DNA of 64,000 nt, from contig JAFIED010000257.1 of the NCBI GenBank assembly GCA_020832805.1, forward strand, positions 1-64,000. Direction: 5' to 3'. Positions 10,844-21,502 of this stretch are shown piece by piece (positions within the stretch are counted from its first letter, which is position 1; the number at the start of each line of letters is the position of its first letter). The DNA is from Pararhodobacter sp. (lineage in GTDB: Bacteria; Pseudomonadota; Alphaproteobacteria; Rhodobacterales; Rhodobacteraceae). Under the pieces are notes generated by a model. That model was given only the letters and a program-made list of their open reading frames with translations, was not told where the DNA came from and made no database searches. The position numbers and the translations under genes are program-made.

Positions 10844-12004
10844 ATGCCCCGTTTCGCCCGCCGCATTACCCAGACCTCGGCAAAAAGCTTCGGCATGTTT
10901 GCCCACGCGCTTGGCCATCCCGGCGATCTGATTCACCTTGAACTGGGGCGCCCGGTCGAAGACACGCCCGCCCATATCAAGCAGGCCACCATCGATGCAC
11001 TGCATGCCGGGCATGTGCATTATTCCGACCTGCAGGGCTTGCCGGACCTGCGCGCGGCCATGGCTGCCAAGATGGCGCGTGACAATGGCACCGATTACTC
11101 GGCTGACGAGATCATCGTCACCAACGGCCTGACCCAGGCATCCTTTGCGGCCTTCATGGCGCTGCTGGACGCGGGCGACGAGGCGATCCTGCTGGCCCCC
11201 TACTACCCCCAGCATATCGGCAAGATCGAACTGGCCGGCGCGAAAGCGGTCATTGCCCCACTGGATGGCGACAACAATTTTGCCATCCGCCGCGACCTGA
11301 TCGAGGCGCAGATCACCCCGGCCACCCGCATGATCGTGCTGATCAACCCGTGCAATCCCACCGGCCGCGTCTATTCCCGTGACGAGCTGCAGATCATTGC
11401 CGATCTGGCGATCGACCATGATCTGACCGTGGTCTCTGACGAGGTGTACGAGCGTATCACCTATGACGGCGCCGAGCATGTGTCGATAGCCGCGCTGCCG
11501 GGCATGCGCGCGCGCACCATATCAATGTTCGCCTTCACCAAGGCTTATGCCATGGACGGCTGGCGCCTGGGCTGGCTGGCGGCGGATGCCAGCATGATTG
11601 GCCCGCTGATGAAAATCACCACGAACGAGGTGACGCATGTGAACACCTTTATCCAGCATGGCGCCCTGGCCGCGCTGGATGGCCCGCCAGAGGCGCTGCA
11701 GGCGCTGGTTGCCGGCGACCTGGAGCGGCGCAACCTTGCCGTGCGGCGCCTGAACCAGATGCCGGGCGTGACCTGCACCGCGCCGCAGGGCACCATCTAT
11801 GCCTTTGCCGATATTCGCCAGACCGGCCTGCCGTCGCAACTGGTGGCTGAGCGCCTGCTGAACGAGGCCGGCGTCGTGGTCGAGGCCGGCAGCTTTTACG
11901 GAGCCGTGGGCGAGGGTCATCTGCGCATCTGCTTCGGCTCGGTCACTGAGACCCGCCTGAACGAGGCCATGGACCGCATGCAGGGCTTTTTCAACGCGCT
12001 CTAG
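10844..12004 (+). CDS. PLP-dependent aminotransferase class I/II
   Basis: INPCNPTGRVYSRDEL and SMFAFTKAYAMDGWRLGWL (PLP-lysine region). Confidence 0.9.
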   Translation: MPRFARRITQTSAKSFGMFAHALGHPGDLIHLELGRPVEDTPAHIKQATIDALHAGHVHYSDLQGLPDLRAAMAAKMARDNGTDYSADEIIVTNGLTQASFAAFMALLDAGDEAILLAPYYPQHIGKIELAGAKAVIAPLDGDNNFAIRRDLIEAQITPATRMIVLINPCNPTGRVYSRDELQIIADLAIDHDLTVVSDEVYERITYDGAEHVSIAALPGMRARTISMFAFTKAYAMDGWRLGWLAADASMIGPLMKITTNEVTHVNTFIQHGALAALDGPPEALQALVAGDLERRNLAVRRLNQMPGVTCTAPQGTIYAFADIRQTGLPSQLVAERLLNEAGVVVEAGSFYGAVGEGHLRICFGSVTETRLNEAMDRMQGFFNAL

Positions 12005-12070
12005 GCGGCGTGGCGGTTGATTTGTGTGACGCGGTATTTCATATGCGCAGGTGATCAAGGAACAGGCATC

Positions 12071-12775
12071 ATGCAGAAAACACTCGCCGATGCAGCGCTT
12101 CGCCCGGTTGCTGCGCGTTCGACAGTCGCCGACAGCGTGTATCGGAACCTGCGTGAGGCGTTGGTGCTGGGCCGGTTCGACCCCGGGCAGGTTCTGACCA
12201 TCGGCGCCCTGGCCGATACGTTTCACACCAGCCACATGCCGGTACGCGAGGCCCTGCGCCGACTGGGCGCGGAAGGCGCGGTGGAAATCCGCGCCAATGG
12301 CTCGGCCTATGTGCCCGATGTGACGCTGAACACGCTGGAAGACATCAGCCGCGCACGGCTTGCGGTAGAGGGGCTGGCCACCGAACTGGCCACCAGCGCG
12401 ATTTCGGAAAGCGACCTGGACGCGCTTGAGGAACTGGAGGCGCGCCACGCCGCCACCGCGCGCCAGCACGATGTCTACGAGATGCTGGAGCGTAACCGCG
12501 ATTTTCATTTCGCCATCTATGCCGCGGCAGAGTCGCCCGTGCTGATCAACCTGATCGAGTCGCTCTGGCTGCGGTATGGCCCGTTCATGCGGCTTCTGTC
12601 GCGGCGTATTGCCCCGCAACTGGAACGCGGCACGCATGAGCCCTTTCAGCAAGGCCACCGCGATATCGTGGAGGCGATCCGGACCCGCGACGCTCTTCGC
12701 GCCCGTGACGCCATCTGCCGGGATATCGAGGGCACCAGGAAACTGCTGGTCGAGATTGTCGCCGCACAGCCGTAG
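12071..12775 (+). CDS. GntR family transcriptional regulator (FCD type)
   Basis: N-terminal wHTH (VADSVYRNLREALVLGRFDPGQVLTIGALADTFHTSHMPVREALRRLGAEGAVEI) and helical C-terminal domain. Confidence 0.88.
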   Translation: MQKTLADAALRPVAARSTVADSVYRNLREALVLGRFDPGQVLTIGALADTFHTSHMPVREALRRLGAEGAVEIRANGSAYVPDVTLNTLEDISRARLAVEGLATELATSAISESDLDALEELEARHAATARQHDVYEMLERNRDFHFAIYAAAESPVLINLIESLWLRYGPFMRLLSRRIAPQLERGTHEPFQQGHRDIVEAIRTRDALRARDAICRDIEGTRKLLVEIVAAQP

Positions 12776-12887
12776 CAAGATCGCGCAGCCTGACGGTTCA
12801 GGCCGGCCAGCGCCGGCAATGCGGGATTGCGCGGACAGAGCCCTGCTTTAAGGTACCAGCGGCACACTGCGCCATGACGGGGACACA

Positions 12888-14522
12888 ATGATCCGCAGGT
12901 TCATCGAGGTCGAGGGAAGGCAGGTTCATCTGCGTCAGTGCGGCACCGGCCCGGCGGCGGTGGTTTTGCATCAGACGCCGCAATCATCGGTCACCATGGA
13001 ACCCCTGATGCGGCTGTTGACGGGCTTCACCGTCTTTGCCCCGGACAGCCCCGGGTTTGGCCTGTCCGATCCGTTGCCGGGATCTGAATGGGATATCGGG
13101 CAGCTTGCCGGCGCCCTGGCGGGGCTGCTGGATGCGCTGGGGCTGGAACGGGTTGCCTTGCTGGGCCAGCACACCGGGGCGACAATCGCCACCGAATTTG
13201 CCCGCCGCTGGCCGCAGCGTGTGTGCAGCCTGGCCGCCGATGGCTATACCGCGTTTTCCATCGAAGAGAGGCGGACGATCCTGCCCCATCAGCTGCCCAG
13301 GTTCGAACCCACGACCGATGGCGCACATCTGGCCTGGGCATGGTCGCGCTTTCGCGATGGGTGGATGTTCTTTCCCTGGTCCGATCGCCGACTGGCCCGG
13401 CGGCGCGCGCTTGACATGCCGCCTGCGTCGCTGATCCATGACTGGCAGATCATGGAACTGCTGCGCTCGGGCGAGGCATATCGCGCAGTGTATCCCGGCG
13501 TTTTTGCGTTTGACGGGGTTGCGGCCGCGCGCGCGCTGCGGTGCCCGGCCATGCTGGGCGGCGATGCCGGCGATCAGCTTTACCCGCATCTTGACCGGCT
13601 GGATGCCCTGCCAGACAGCGTGAAGATCGCACGTTTCGCATCGGGTGACCGGGCAGGGCTGTGGCAGGCGATGGCCGATTTCACCAGAACGCATGGCGGC
13701 GGGGCCAGCATACCGCCTGAAACGACATTCCCCCCCGAGACAGGGCCGCGTGCCTATGTCCGCCTGCCCGATGGCCGCCACATCGCCATCCGCCGGCGTC
13801 ATGGGGCCGGGGTGCCGGTTCTGGCCCTGCATGGCGCCGGGGCTTCGGGTCAGGTTGAACTGGCCCGCATGCCAGTTGACGGCCCCGTCATCGCGCCAGA
13901 TCTACCCGGCCACGGCGACAGCGACCCGTCGCCCAACGGCTATGCTCCCGGTGCGCTGGCGGTCGATCTGGCTGCCTGCCTGCGGGCGCTGGGGCTTTCA
14001 CGGGTCAGGCTGCGTGGCAGAGGGCTGGGCGCCGCCGTGGCCGCGGAACTGGCCCGCGCCTGCCCTGATATCGTGGCATCCGTGCGGCTGGGCGAAACCA
14101 TGATGCTGTCAGCCCGGGAAGCAGCCCAGTGGCACGCTGAAATCGTGCCGGATACGACCCCGCGCAATGACGGAACGCATCTGCTGACGCTTTGGCATGC
14201 CCTGCGCGATGGCGACATGTACTGGCCATGGTTTGAAACCAGAGCCAGCAGCGCGCGCACCATAGAGCCGGCACTTGATGCCGGGATCCTGGCGCCCCGG
14301 TTCCACGCTGCGCTGCGCTGTGCCGATCTGCACGCCGCCTTTGCAGCGTGGATAGACTGGGATGCGCGGGCCGGATTGTCAGGGCTTGCCGAAGCTGGCT
14401 TTCCGGTGGAAATTGCCGCCGTGCCGGGCGATGGCTGGTCGCGCGATGCCGGTTTACTGGCCAGGCTGTCAGGCGGCACGGTCATTCCGGCGCGCCCGGA
14501 TGGCGACGGCCTCAGCGACTGA
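12888..14522 (+). CDS. Tandem-domain alpha/beta hydrolase-like protein (two fused domains)
   Basis: Two alpha/beta hydrolase segments (FAPDSPGFGLSDPLP...; IAPDLPGHGDSDPSP...), each with a DGxHL...W...RDGxM...PW motif. Confidence 0.82.
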   Translation: MIRRFIEVEGRQVHLRQCGTGPAAVVLHQTPQSSVTMEPLMRLLTGFTVFAPDSPGFGLSDPLPGSEWDIGQLAGALAGLLDALGLERVALLGQHTGATIATEFARRWPQRVCSLAADGYTAFSIEERRTILPHQLPRFEPTTDGAHLAWAWSRFRDGWMFFPWSDRRLARRRALDMPPASLIHDWQIMELLRSGEAYRAVYPGVFAFDGVAAARALRCPAMLGGDAGDQLYPHLDRLDALPDSVKIARFASGDRAGLWQAMADFTRTHGGGASIPPETTFPPETGPRAYVRLPDGRHIAIRRRHGAGVPVLALHGAGASGQVELARMPVDGPVIAPDLPGHGDSDPSPNGYAPGALAVDLAACLRALGLSRVRLRGRGLGAAVAAELARACPDIVASVRLGETMMLSAREAAQWHAEIVPDTTPRNDGTHLLTLWHALRDGDMYWPWFETRASSARTIEPALDAGILAPRFHAALRCADLHAAFAAWIDWDARAGLSGLAEAGFPVEIAAVPGDGWSRDAGLLARLSGGTVIPARPDGDGLSD

Positions 14523-15459
14523 ACCAGCACGCGGCGCTGTGATCATCGCCGACCGGCATCAGCGCGGGCTCCTGGGCACATGGGCCTTGTGCCAACGCGC
14601 AACGGTCGATCAGGCGACAGGCCGTTGCCGATGCCGCAGGCGCATCGGCCAGGGCATCGGCGGTGCGCGCGGTGGATGCGATACGCGTCTGCCCCGGGAT
14701 CGCGGCGATCAGGGTGCGCGTGTAGGGATGCGCAGGAGCAGCCCAGACACTGTCAGAAGCACCCTCTTCGACAATCCGCCCCCGATACATCACGGCAATA
14801 CGGTCGGCAATGTAGCGGATCACTGACAGATCGTGACTGATGAACAGATAGGCCAGGCCCAGTTCCTTTTGCAGATCGCTCAGCAAGTTCAGCACCTGGG
14901 CCTGAATCGACACATCCAGCGCCGAGACCGGCTCGTCGCAAACCAGAATCCGCGGATCAAGGGCCAGCGCCCGGGCGATGGCCACCCGCTGCCGCTGGCC
15001 GCCTGACAACTCGTGCGGATAACGCCGCCCCTGAGCCGCAGTCAGCCCGACACGGTCCAGCAGATCGGCGACCCGCTTGCCCTGGGCGGTGGCATCGCCA
15101 ATGCCATGTACCATCAGCGGCTCGCCCACGATCCGCGCCACGCTCAGCCGCGGGTTCAACGAACTGAAGGGATCCTGGAACACCATCTGGACCTGCCGCG
15201 CGCGCGCGCGCCGCTCGGCCAGCCGCGCCACGGGCCACACACGCCCGTCAAGGCGCACGGTGCCGCTGCTGGGCTCCATCAACCCGGCAACGGCGCGCGC
15301 CAGCGTGGACTTGCCACAGCCGGATTCGCCAACCAGCCCCAACGTCTGACCAGGCAGCACGTTCAGGGTGACACCGTCCACGGCGCGCAGCGCCTCGGGG
15401 CCGCTGCCATGGATGCAGACAAGGTCAGAGATCTGAAGCACCGGGGCACGGTCAGTCAT
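14512..15459 (-). CDS. Dipeptide-type ABC transporter ATP-binding protein (DppF-like)
   Basis: [50 protein letters not shown]. Confidence 0.92.
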   Translation of the reverse strand: MTDRAPVLQISDLVCIHGSGPEALRAVDGVTLNVLPGQTLGLVGESGCGKSTLARAVAGLMEPSSGTVRLDGRVWPVARLAERRARARQVQMVFQDPFSSLNPRLSVARIVGEPLMVHGIGDATAQGKRVADLLDRVGLTAAQGRRYPHELSGGQRQRVAIARALALDPRILVCDEPVSALDVSIQAQVLNLLSDLQKELGLAYLFISHDLSVIRYIADRIAVMYRGRIVEEGASDSVWAAPAHPYTRTLIAAIPGQTRIASTARTADALADAPAASATACRLIDRCALAQGPCAQEPALMPVGDDHSAACWFSR

Positions 15460-16411
15460 GCAACACACAGGCACATCCGTGCCCCTCTGCTGTACCTCGC
15501 CAGGCAGGCGGCCGGTCATGACACCGTGGCTTAACCTGCGGACAGCGCGGCGCAAAGGCACACCCGGGAGGCATTGCATCGGGTGATGGCACACTGCCGG
15601 CGATCTCGACCAGCCTTTTCCCGCGTCCGGCATCAGCGTCCGGCCGGGCGGCCATCAGCATGCGTGTATACGGGTGGCGGGGGCCATCCAGCACCTGTTC
15701 CACGCGGCCTTCTTCGATCTTGACGCCGGCATACAGCACCGCCACGCGGTCTGCCATCGCTTCCACAACGCCCAGGTCATGGGTAATCAGCATCAGCGCC
15801 GTGCCGTGATCGCGGCGCAGCTCGTCCAGCAGTCGCAACACCTCGGCCTGGATGGTGACATCCAGCGCCGTTGTCGGCTCGTCGGCGATGATCAGGTCCG
15901 GCCCACAGGCAAGGGCCGCGGCGATCATCACCCGCTGGCGCTGCCCGCCCGAAAGCTGGTGCGGAAAGGCATCGATCCGCCGCGCGGCATCGGGCAACTT
16001 GACGCGGTTCATCATCTCCAGCGCGCGGGCACGGGCAGCACGATGCGACACGCCTTCGTGCTGACGCACAACCTCGGCAATCTGCTCTCCGACCGTCAGA
16101 ACCGGATTCAGCGAGGTCATCGGTTCCTGAAAGATCATCGCAATCCGCTTGCCGCGTATCGCCCTGAGGCGCCGGGCAGACAGCGATGTCAAGGCGATGC
16201 CATCCAGCGTGACAGAGCCGCTCTTGCGGGTCACCCCGTCCGGCAAAAGCCCCATCACCGCCAGCGCGGTCATGGATTTGCCGCAACCGCTTTCGCCAAC
16301 CACGGCCAGCACCTCGCCGCGGTTCACATGCAGATCAAGGCCGCGCACCAGATCGGCGCCCATGCGCAGACCAAGAGTTAGCGATGAGAGGGCAAGCAGC
16401 GGTTCGGTCAT
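15452..16411 (-). CDS. Dipeptide-type ABC transporter ATP-binding protein (DppD-like)
   Basis: [51 protein letters not shown]. Confidence 0.92.
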   Translation of the reverse strand: MTEPLLALSSLTLGLRMGADLVRGLDLHVNRGEVLAVVGESGCGKSMTALAVMGLLPDGVTRKSGSVTLDGIALTSLSARRLRAIRGKRIAMIFQEPMTSLNPVLTVGEQIAEVVRQHEGVSHRAARARALEMMNRVKLPDAARRIDAFPHQLSGGQRQRVMIAAALACGPDLIIADEPTTALDVTIQAEVLRLLDELRRDHGTALMLITHDLGVVEAMADRVAVLYAGVKIEEGRVEQVLDGPRHPYTRMLMAARPDADAGRGKRLVEIAGSVPSPDAMPPGCAFAPRCPQVKPRCHDRPPAWRGTAEGHGCACVLHD

Positions 16412-17244
16412 TTGCGGCGGTGCAATCTTGTGTTGAGGGCGTCATTCAGGCCGTCGCCCAGCAGATTGAGCGCCAGCACGGTCAGCACGACCGCCATGCC
16501 GGGGATCGCCACCAGATACCAGGCCGCGCGAAAATCCGACCGCCCCATGCCGATCATCGTGCCCCAGGAAATGACATTGGGATCGCCCAGACCCAGAAAG
16601 CTGAGCCCTGCTTCGGTCAGAATGGCCGTGGCCGTCAGGATTGACGCCGTGACAATGATGGGCGGCAAGGCATTTGGCAGGATCTGGGTCAGGATGATGC
16701 GCGTATTGCCCATGCCGATCAGCCTGCACGAGGCCACGAAATCCATCTCGCGCAGCCTGAGGAACTCGGCACGCACCAGACGGGCAATGGCAGGCCATGA
16801 AATGGCGGCAATGGCCAGGATGATCGTGCTGACCGACGGATTGACGATGACCACGATCACGATGGCCAGGATAAAGGGCGGAATGGTCTGAAAGGCATCG
16901 GTAATGCGCATCAGGACATCATCGACCCAACCGCCGAAAAAGCCCGCCACTGCCCCGACGGCCACGCCGATGCACAGGGCTGCGGCCGTCGCCGCCAGGC
17001 CGATCAGCAACGAAATGCGCGCACCATGAAAGATGCCCGCCATGATGTCCCGGCCCAGGGCGTCGGTGCCCAGCGGCAGGCCTGCCACCTGACCGGGCCA
17101 TTGCATGGGCTGGCCGACCATGGCCCAGGGCCCGGCGGGGTACAGCAGTGGTGCTGCCACCGCAATTGCCGCCACAGCCAGCAGGATGAAAAGCCCGATC
17201 ACCGCCGAAGGGCTGCGAAACAATCTGCCGATAAACTCTGCCAC
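16408..17244 (-). CDS. Dipeptide-type ABC transporter permease (DppC-like)
   Basis: LGTDALGRDIMAGIFHGARISLLIG and EAGLSFLGLGDPNVISWG. Confidence 0.9.
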   Translation of the reverse strand: MAEFIGRLFRSPSAVIGLFILLAVAAIAVAAPLLYPAGPWAMVGQPMQWPGQVAGLPLGTDALGRDIMAGIFHGARISLLIGLAATAAALCIGVAVGAVAGFFGGWVDDVLMRITDAFQTIPPFILAIVIVVIVNPSVSTIILAIAAISWPAIARLVRAEFLRLREMDFVASCRLIGMGNTRIILTQILPNALPPIIVTASILTATAILTEAGLSFLGLGDPNVISWGTMIGMGRSDFRAAWYLVAIPGMAVVLTVLALNLLGDGLNDALNTRLHRRK

Positions 17245-17248
17245 GGCG

Positions 17249-18262
17249 CTACCTCAGCACGATACGCGGATCAAGCCGCGTATAAAGCAGGTCCACCAGC
17301 AGGTTGACCATCAGCACCAGAACCGAGCTGAAAAACAGAATTCCCAGCACCAGCGGCACATCACGGCGAAACACCGCCTCGAACGCCAGTCGCCCGATGC
17401 CGGGCCAGCCGAACACCGTTTCGACCAGCACCGCCCCACCCAGCAGCGAGCCGACCTGAAGCCCCAGCATGGTGACCATCGGCAAAAGCGCATTGCGCGC
17501 GGCATGGCGCAGCACCACGCGCGAGGGGGACAGCCCCTTTGCCCAGGCGGTGCGCACATAGTCCTGCGACAGCACCTCCAGCATGGTTGCCCGCATCAGG
17601 CGCGTGTAGATGGCAACAAAGAACAGCGACAGCGACACCGCCGGCATGATCAGATGGCGTGCGATATCGACGGCAAGGCTCCACCAGGTGTGTTGAACCC
17701 AGGTCACATACATGCCGCTCATCGGCAGCCAGCGCAGCCAGACGGTAAAGATCAGGATAAGCCCTATGCCGACCAGAAATACCGGCGTGGCGTAGAACAG
17801 CAATGCCGAGATGGTCACCAGCACATCCGGCCAGCGCCCGCGGAACGCCGCCGCAATCGTTCCCAGGGCCGCGCCAGCCACAAAGGCCAGTGCGATGGCC
17901 GAAAACATCAGCAGCAGCGTGGCCGGCAAGCGGTCCAGGATCAGGGTCAGAACCGGCATGTTGAACGCATGCGACGTGCCCAGATCAAGTGTCAGCAGAC
18001 GCCCCACATAAAACGCGAACTGGATCGGAAGCGGCTGATCAAGCCCCAGATCGCGGCGCAACTGGATAATGAATTCGGGGTCATCCGATTGCACGTCGCC
18101 GGCGATCACATCGGCAATGTCACCCGGTGCCAGGTGGATCAGCGTGAACTGCAACAACAGCACGATACCCAGCACGATGGCCGACTGGCCAAGCCGGCGC
18201 AGCAGATACCTGCCGCGCCGACGCCGGGCGCCGGTGGCGCCTGTCGTCAGACCTGTGCTCAT
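17249..18262 (-). CDS. Dipeptide-type ABC transporter permease (DppB-like)
   Basis: LRRDLGLDQPLPIQFAFYVGRLLTLDLGTS; typical DppB architecture. Confidence 0.9.
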   Translation of the reverse strand: MSTGLTTGATGARRRRGRYLLRRLGQSAIVLGIVLLLQFTLIHLAPGDIADVIAGDVQSDDPEFIIQLRRDLGLDQPLPIQFAFYVGRLLTLDLGTSHAFNMPVLTLILDRLPATLLLMFSAIALAFVAGAALGTIAAAFRGRWPDVLVTISALLFYATPVFLVGIGLILIFTVWLRWLPMSGMYVTWVQHTWWSLAVDIARHLIMPAVSLSLFFVAIYTRLMRATMLEVLSQDYVRTAWAKGLSPSRVVLRHAARNALLPMVTMLGLQVGSLLGGAVLVETVFGWPGIGRLAFEAVFRRDVPLVLGILFFSSVLVLMVNLLVDLLYTRLDPRIVLR

Positions 18263-19881
18263 CCCTCCAGCCAGGCGTCGGCAAAGCCGGCATAGACGCC
18301 ATCAGACAACTGGTCGTAGTTGTTCAGCCGGCGCGTGGCGATGGTGAACTGGTCGATCGCCACCAGCGGGATCACCGGCAGGTCGGTCATCAGGATCTGC
18401 TGGATCTCGACGAATTGCGCGCGCCGCGCCTCGGGGTCGTTTTCCTGCGCGGCCGCGACGAACAGCGCGTCAAGATCAGCGTTCGAATAGTGGGTAGAGT
18501 TGGTGAACGGGGTGCCGGGGCGAATGTTTTCTGTCCAATAGGCGCGCTGAACGCCGATTGTGGGGTCGGATGCATTGGTGATCGCCGAAACGTTGATATC
18601 CCAATCGCGGTCTGTCCAGATACGGCGCACCCATCCCGGGAAATCCTGGCTGCGTACCTCTGCCACCACACCGATCTGCGCGAGTTGCTGGCGAATGTAC
18701 TGGGCCATCCGGTTGTACTGGTCCCCGAAGGGTGTGAATTCGATAGTGACACGAAAGCGCACGCCGTCAGAACCGCGTGGATAGCCCGCCTCATCCAGCC
18801 GGCGTCCGGCTTCTTCCAGGTCCAGCGGGTAGCTGGGCGCATCGTCGGTATGGGCATGCGTCAGGTTTCTGTGAATCGGGGTATTCGCCACCCCGCCAAA
18901 GCCCATCCAGATGTTGTCCAGGATGAACTGCTTGTCGATCACATGCGCAATGGCCTGACGCACTTCGGTCTTGCCAAGAATGGGGTGCGCCATGTTGAAT
19001 TCGGCAAAGCAGACAGTCGAATCAAACAGATAACCGTCTGTGGACAGGGACAGATGCGGCAGATCGCCCAGCCGCCGGGCATCCGAGGCAGCGGCAGTGG
19101 AATGATAGACCATGTCGATCTGCCCGGCCTCGATCGCCGCACCGCGTGACTGGCTGTCAGGAATCAGCGCAAAGACGATCCTGTCCAGATAGGGCAAGCC
19201 GGGTTCGAAATAGTCGGGGTTCCGCTCCAGGATGACGGCATTGCCACGCTGCCATTCGACAAAGCGGAACGGGCCGGTGCCGATGGGCGCCTGATTGGCC
19301 GGATTCTCGCGGATATTGCCGCCATTATCATAGATATGCGCCGGCAGGATGGTGGCGGTGGCCACCGGCAGCGCCATCATGATGGCCGGCGAAGGCACCG
19401 ACAGGCGCAGAATGGCGGTGTGGTCGTCGGGCGTTTCAACCTCTGTCACCGGCGCAAAGACCGACCGCACCAGCCCGTTGTTCTGGCCGAACCCGCGCAT
19501 GACCGAATACTCGACATCACGCGCGGTGAAGGGCGTGCCATCATGCCATTTTACACCCTGGCGCAGATTGAAGGTGATCGACAACCCGTCGTCGGCCACT
19601 TCCCAGCTTTCGGCAAGATCGGGCAGCGGGTTCATGTCCAGATCATAGCGCAGCAATCCGCTGAAGATCTTGCCCGCAATGATCTTGACCTGCTGGGTCG
19701 AATCCATCGCCGAGTTGAAGTGCTGCGGTTCGGTGGGCAAGGCGATGGTCAGGGTACCGCCCGATACCGGCGATTGCGCAAAGGCGCCGCGCGGCAACGG
19801 CAACAATGCCGCAACAGAGGCAACCGCAGCGCCGCGCAGGATCGCCCGGCGCGATAGGGTGTGCAAGACGGGTTTAGTCAT
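18259..19881 (-). CDS. ABC transporter substrate-binding protein, family 5, with Tat-like signal
   Basis: MTKPVLHTLSRRAILRGAAVASVAALLPLPRGAFA then SBP_bac_5-like sequence. Confidence 0.9.
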   Translation of the reverse strand: MTKPVLHTLSRRAILRGAAVASVAALLPLPRGAFAQSPVSGGTLTIALPTEPQHFNSAMDSTQQVKIIAGKIFSGLLRYDLDMNPLPDLAESWEVADDGLSITFNLRQGVKWHDGTPFTARDVEYSVMRGFGQNNGLVRSVFAPVTEVETPDDHTAILRLSVPSPAIMMALPVATATILPAHIYDNGGNIRENPANQAPIGTGPFRFVEWQRGNAVILERNPDYFEPGLPYLDRIVFALIPDSQSRGAAIEAGQIDMVYHSTAAASDARRLGDLPHLSLSTDGYLFDSTVCFAEFNMAHPILGKTEVRQAIAHVIDKQFILDNIWMGFGGVANTPIHRNLTHAHTDDAPSYPLDLEEAGRRLDEAGYPRGSDGVRFRVTIEFTPFGDQYNRMAQYIRQQLAQIGVVAEVRSQDFPGWVRRIWTDRDWDINVSAITNASDPTIGVQRAYWTENIRPGTPFTNSTHYSNADLDALFVAAAQENDPEARRAQFVEIQQILMTDLPVIPLVAIDQFTIATRRLNNYDQLSDGVYAGFADAWLEG

Positions 19882-19899
19882 GGCCGAAACTCCTGAGGT

Positions 19900-20727
19900 T
19901 CAAGATACCGGAACAAACCGAATGATGGCGCCAAAGGCATCGCCCGGGCCTATCCAGACCCCGCCAGCATCGTGTTGCGGAGACAGGCCAGCGCGTGCAG
20001 GTGCCTCCATGTCGTCAAGGGCGATTTCCACCGCGGCAACCGAGGGGGCCGCGGGCGGCATGGCGCCGGGAAAGGCGGCTTTCAGCGCGTCAGTATCGGC
20101 AAGACGCAGCCAGGTGCCGTCGGAAAACCGAAAGGTTGCCCTGTCATCCGGCTGCTGCCCCAGCAATCGTGCATAGCGGGCCAGCCCGGCCTGCAGGTCG
20201 GTCACATGCAGGGTAACGCCGTTCAGCGCCGTCGCACCGTTGGCATGCGACAACAGATTTCCCGGGCGCAGGGCATCGGGGGTCAGATGCTGTACGACGC
20301 ACAGCACCGATTCATCAGCACTGTCATCGGTGTACAGGAAGAAACGGAACCGCGCTTCGCCACCTCCGGCCACGCTGCGCCCCCAGGTCATGCAAGGTGT
20401 CACGCCCACCCCAGCCGCTGCCAGGCGCGCATGAACGGCGTCGACATCATCGCTGCCCAGAACCACGATATGCAGCCCCATGTAGCGCGCCAGTCTGGGA
20501 ACCAGCATATGCCCCGAATCCGGGTCGGTAACGGCAATCAACTCGACATAACCCTTGTTCAGCATGAACACATGGTTGTCGGCGCCGCTGTTCACATGCG
20601 TCCCATCCTCTCCCGGCCGGGTCAGGGTTTCGCGCGGGGTCAGGGTAAAGCCAAGCGACGCAAACAAAGCCCGTGCCGGCTCCAGGTCTGCAACGGCAAG
20701 GCCGCAATGATCCAGCCTGTCGATCAT
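19900..20727 (-). CDS. VOC family (glyoxalase/dioxygenase-fold) protein
   Basis: MIDRLDHCGLAVADLEPARALFASLGFTLTPRE; second VOC half GVTLHVTDLQAGLARYARLLG. Confidence 0.82.
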   Translation of the reverse strand: MIDRLDHCGLAVADLEPARALFASLGFTLTPRETLTRPGEDGTHVNSGADNHVFMLNKGYVELIAVTDPDSGHMLVPRLARYMGLHIVVLGSDDVDAVHARLAAAGVGVTPCMTWGRSVAGGGEARFRFFLYTDDSADESVLCVVQHLTPDALRPGNLLSHANGATALNGVTLHVTDLQAGLARYARLLGQQPDDRATFRFSDGTWLRLADTDALKAAFPGAMPPAAPSVAAVEIALDDMEAPARAGLSPQHDAGGVWIGPGDAFGAIIRFVPVS

Positions 20728-20842
20728 GTGCCGGTCTCCTGTTGAGCGCGGGAGATTTTCCCCGCGCGTGCCTTGCTGTACACGGGCGGTTCACCGCCCC
20801 GTGCCCTTTTGGCCACGCCGGTTGGTGTGCCGGCGGCGGCGA

Positions 20843-21502
20843 TCATGGCTCTTCCTTCCTGCGTTCCGCCAGCAGCGGCTCATCCAGCGCGCGCGACGCC
20901 TTGATATGGGTCTGCATGATCGACCGCGCCCAATCGCGGTCATGCTCGCGCAGGGCCACGGTGATCTCGCGATGATGGCTCAGCGTGCGGTTCAGCCTTT
21001 CACTGGTGAAAAGCGCAAATTTGCGTTCCACCAGCGAAAAATTCCAAAGCGGCTCGATCGAGGCCAGCAGACGCGCATTGTTCGCCGCCACGGCGACCTC
21101 ACGATGAAATGTCAGGTTGTTGCGCGACAATGCGTTCAGATCGATCCTGGATGCGCCCAGGATCGACTGCATCTCGTCGCACAGCCGGTCAAGCCGTTCC
21201 AGCGCAGGCGCGCCGATCTTGTGGGCGGCAAGCTCTGCCGCATATCCTTCGAGCATGGCGCGCAACCGGGCAAGTTCGGACAGGGATTCCGGCGTCCATT
21301 GCGCCACCCGGCCACCGGAATTCGGCACGATCTCGACCAGCCCGTCTGCCTGCAAGCGGCGCAGCGCATCGCGCACCGGTGTGCGCGACAGGCCAAGGTC
21401 AGCCGCAATCATGTCTTCCGGCAAACGCTGACCGGCATCAAAGTCGCCGGTCAGGATGCGGTGCTTGATCGATTCATACACCTTGTCGGATGACGCACTC
21501 AT
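20843..21502 (-). CDS. GntR family transcriptional regulator (FCD type)
   Basis: VYESIKHRILTGDFDAGQRLPEDMIAADLGLSRTPVRDALRRLQADGLVEI. Confidence 0.9.
   Translation of the reverse strand: MSASSDKVYESIKHRILTGDFDAGQRLPEDMIAADLGLSRTPVRDALRRLQADGLVEIVPNSGGRVAQWTPESLSELARLRAMLEGYAAELAAHKIGAPALERLDRLCDEMQSILGASRIDLNALSRNNLTFHREVAVAANNARLLASIEPLWNFSLVERKFALFTSERLNRTLSHHREITVALREHDRDWARSIMQTHIKASRALDEPLLAERRKEEP

Noticed and set aside
20781-20803. Hairpin CACGGGCGGTTCACCGCCCCGTG between the VOC and gntR genes
   Set aside because: Stem is plausible but bulged, and the T-rich tail lies on the + strand where no upstream gene ends; not called.
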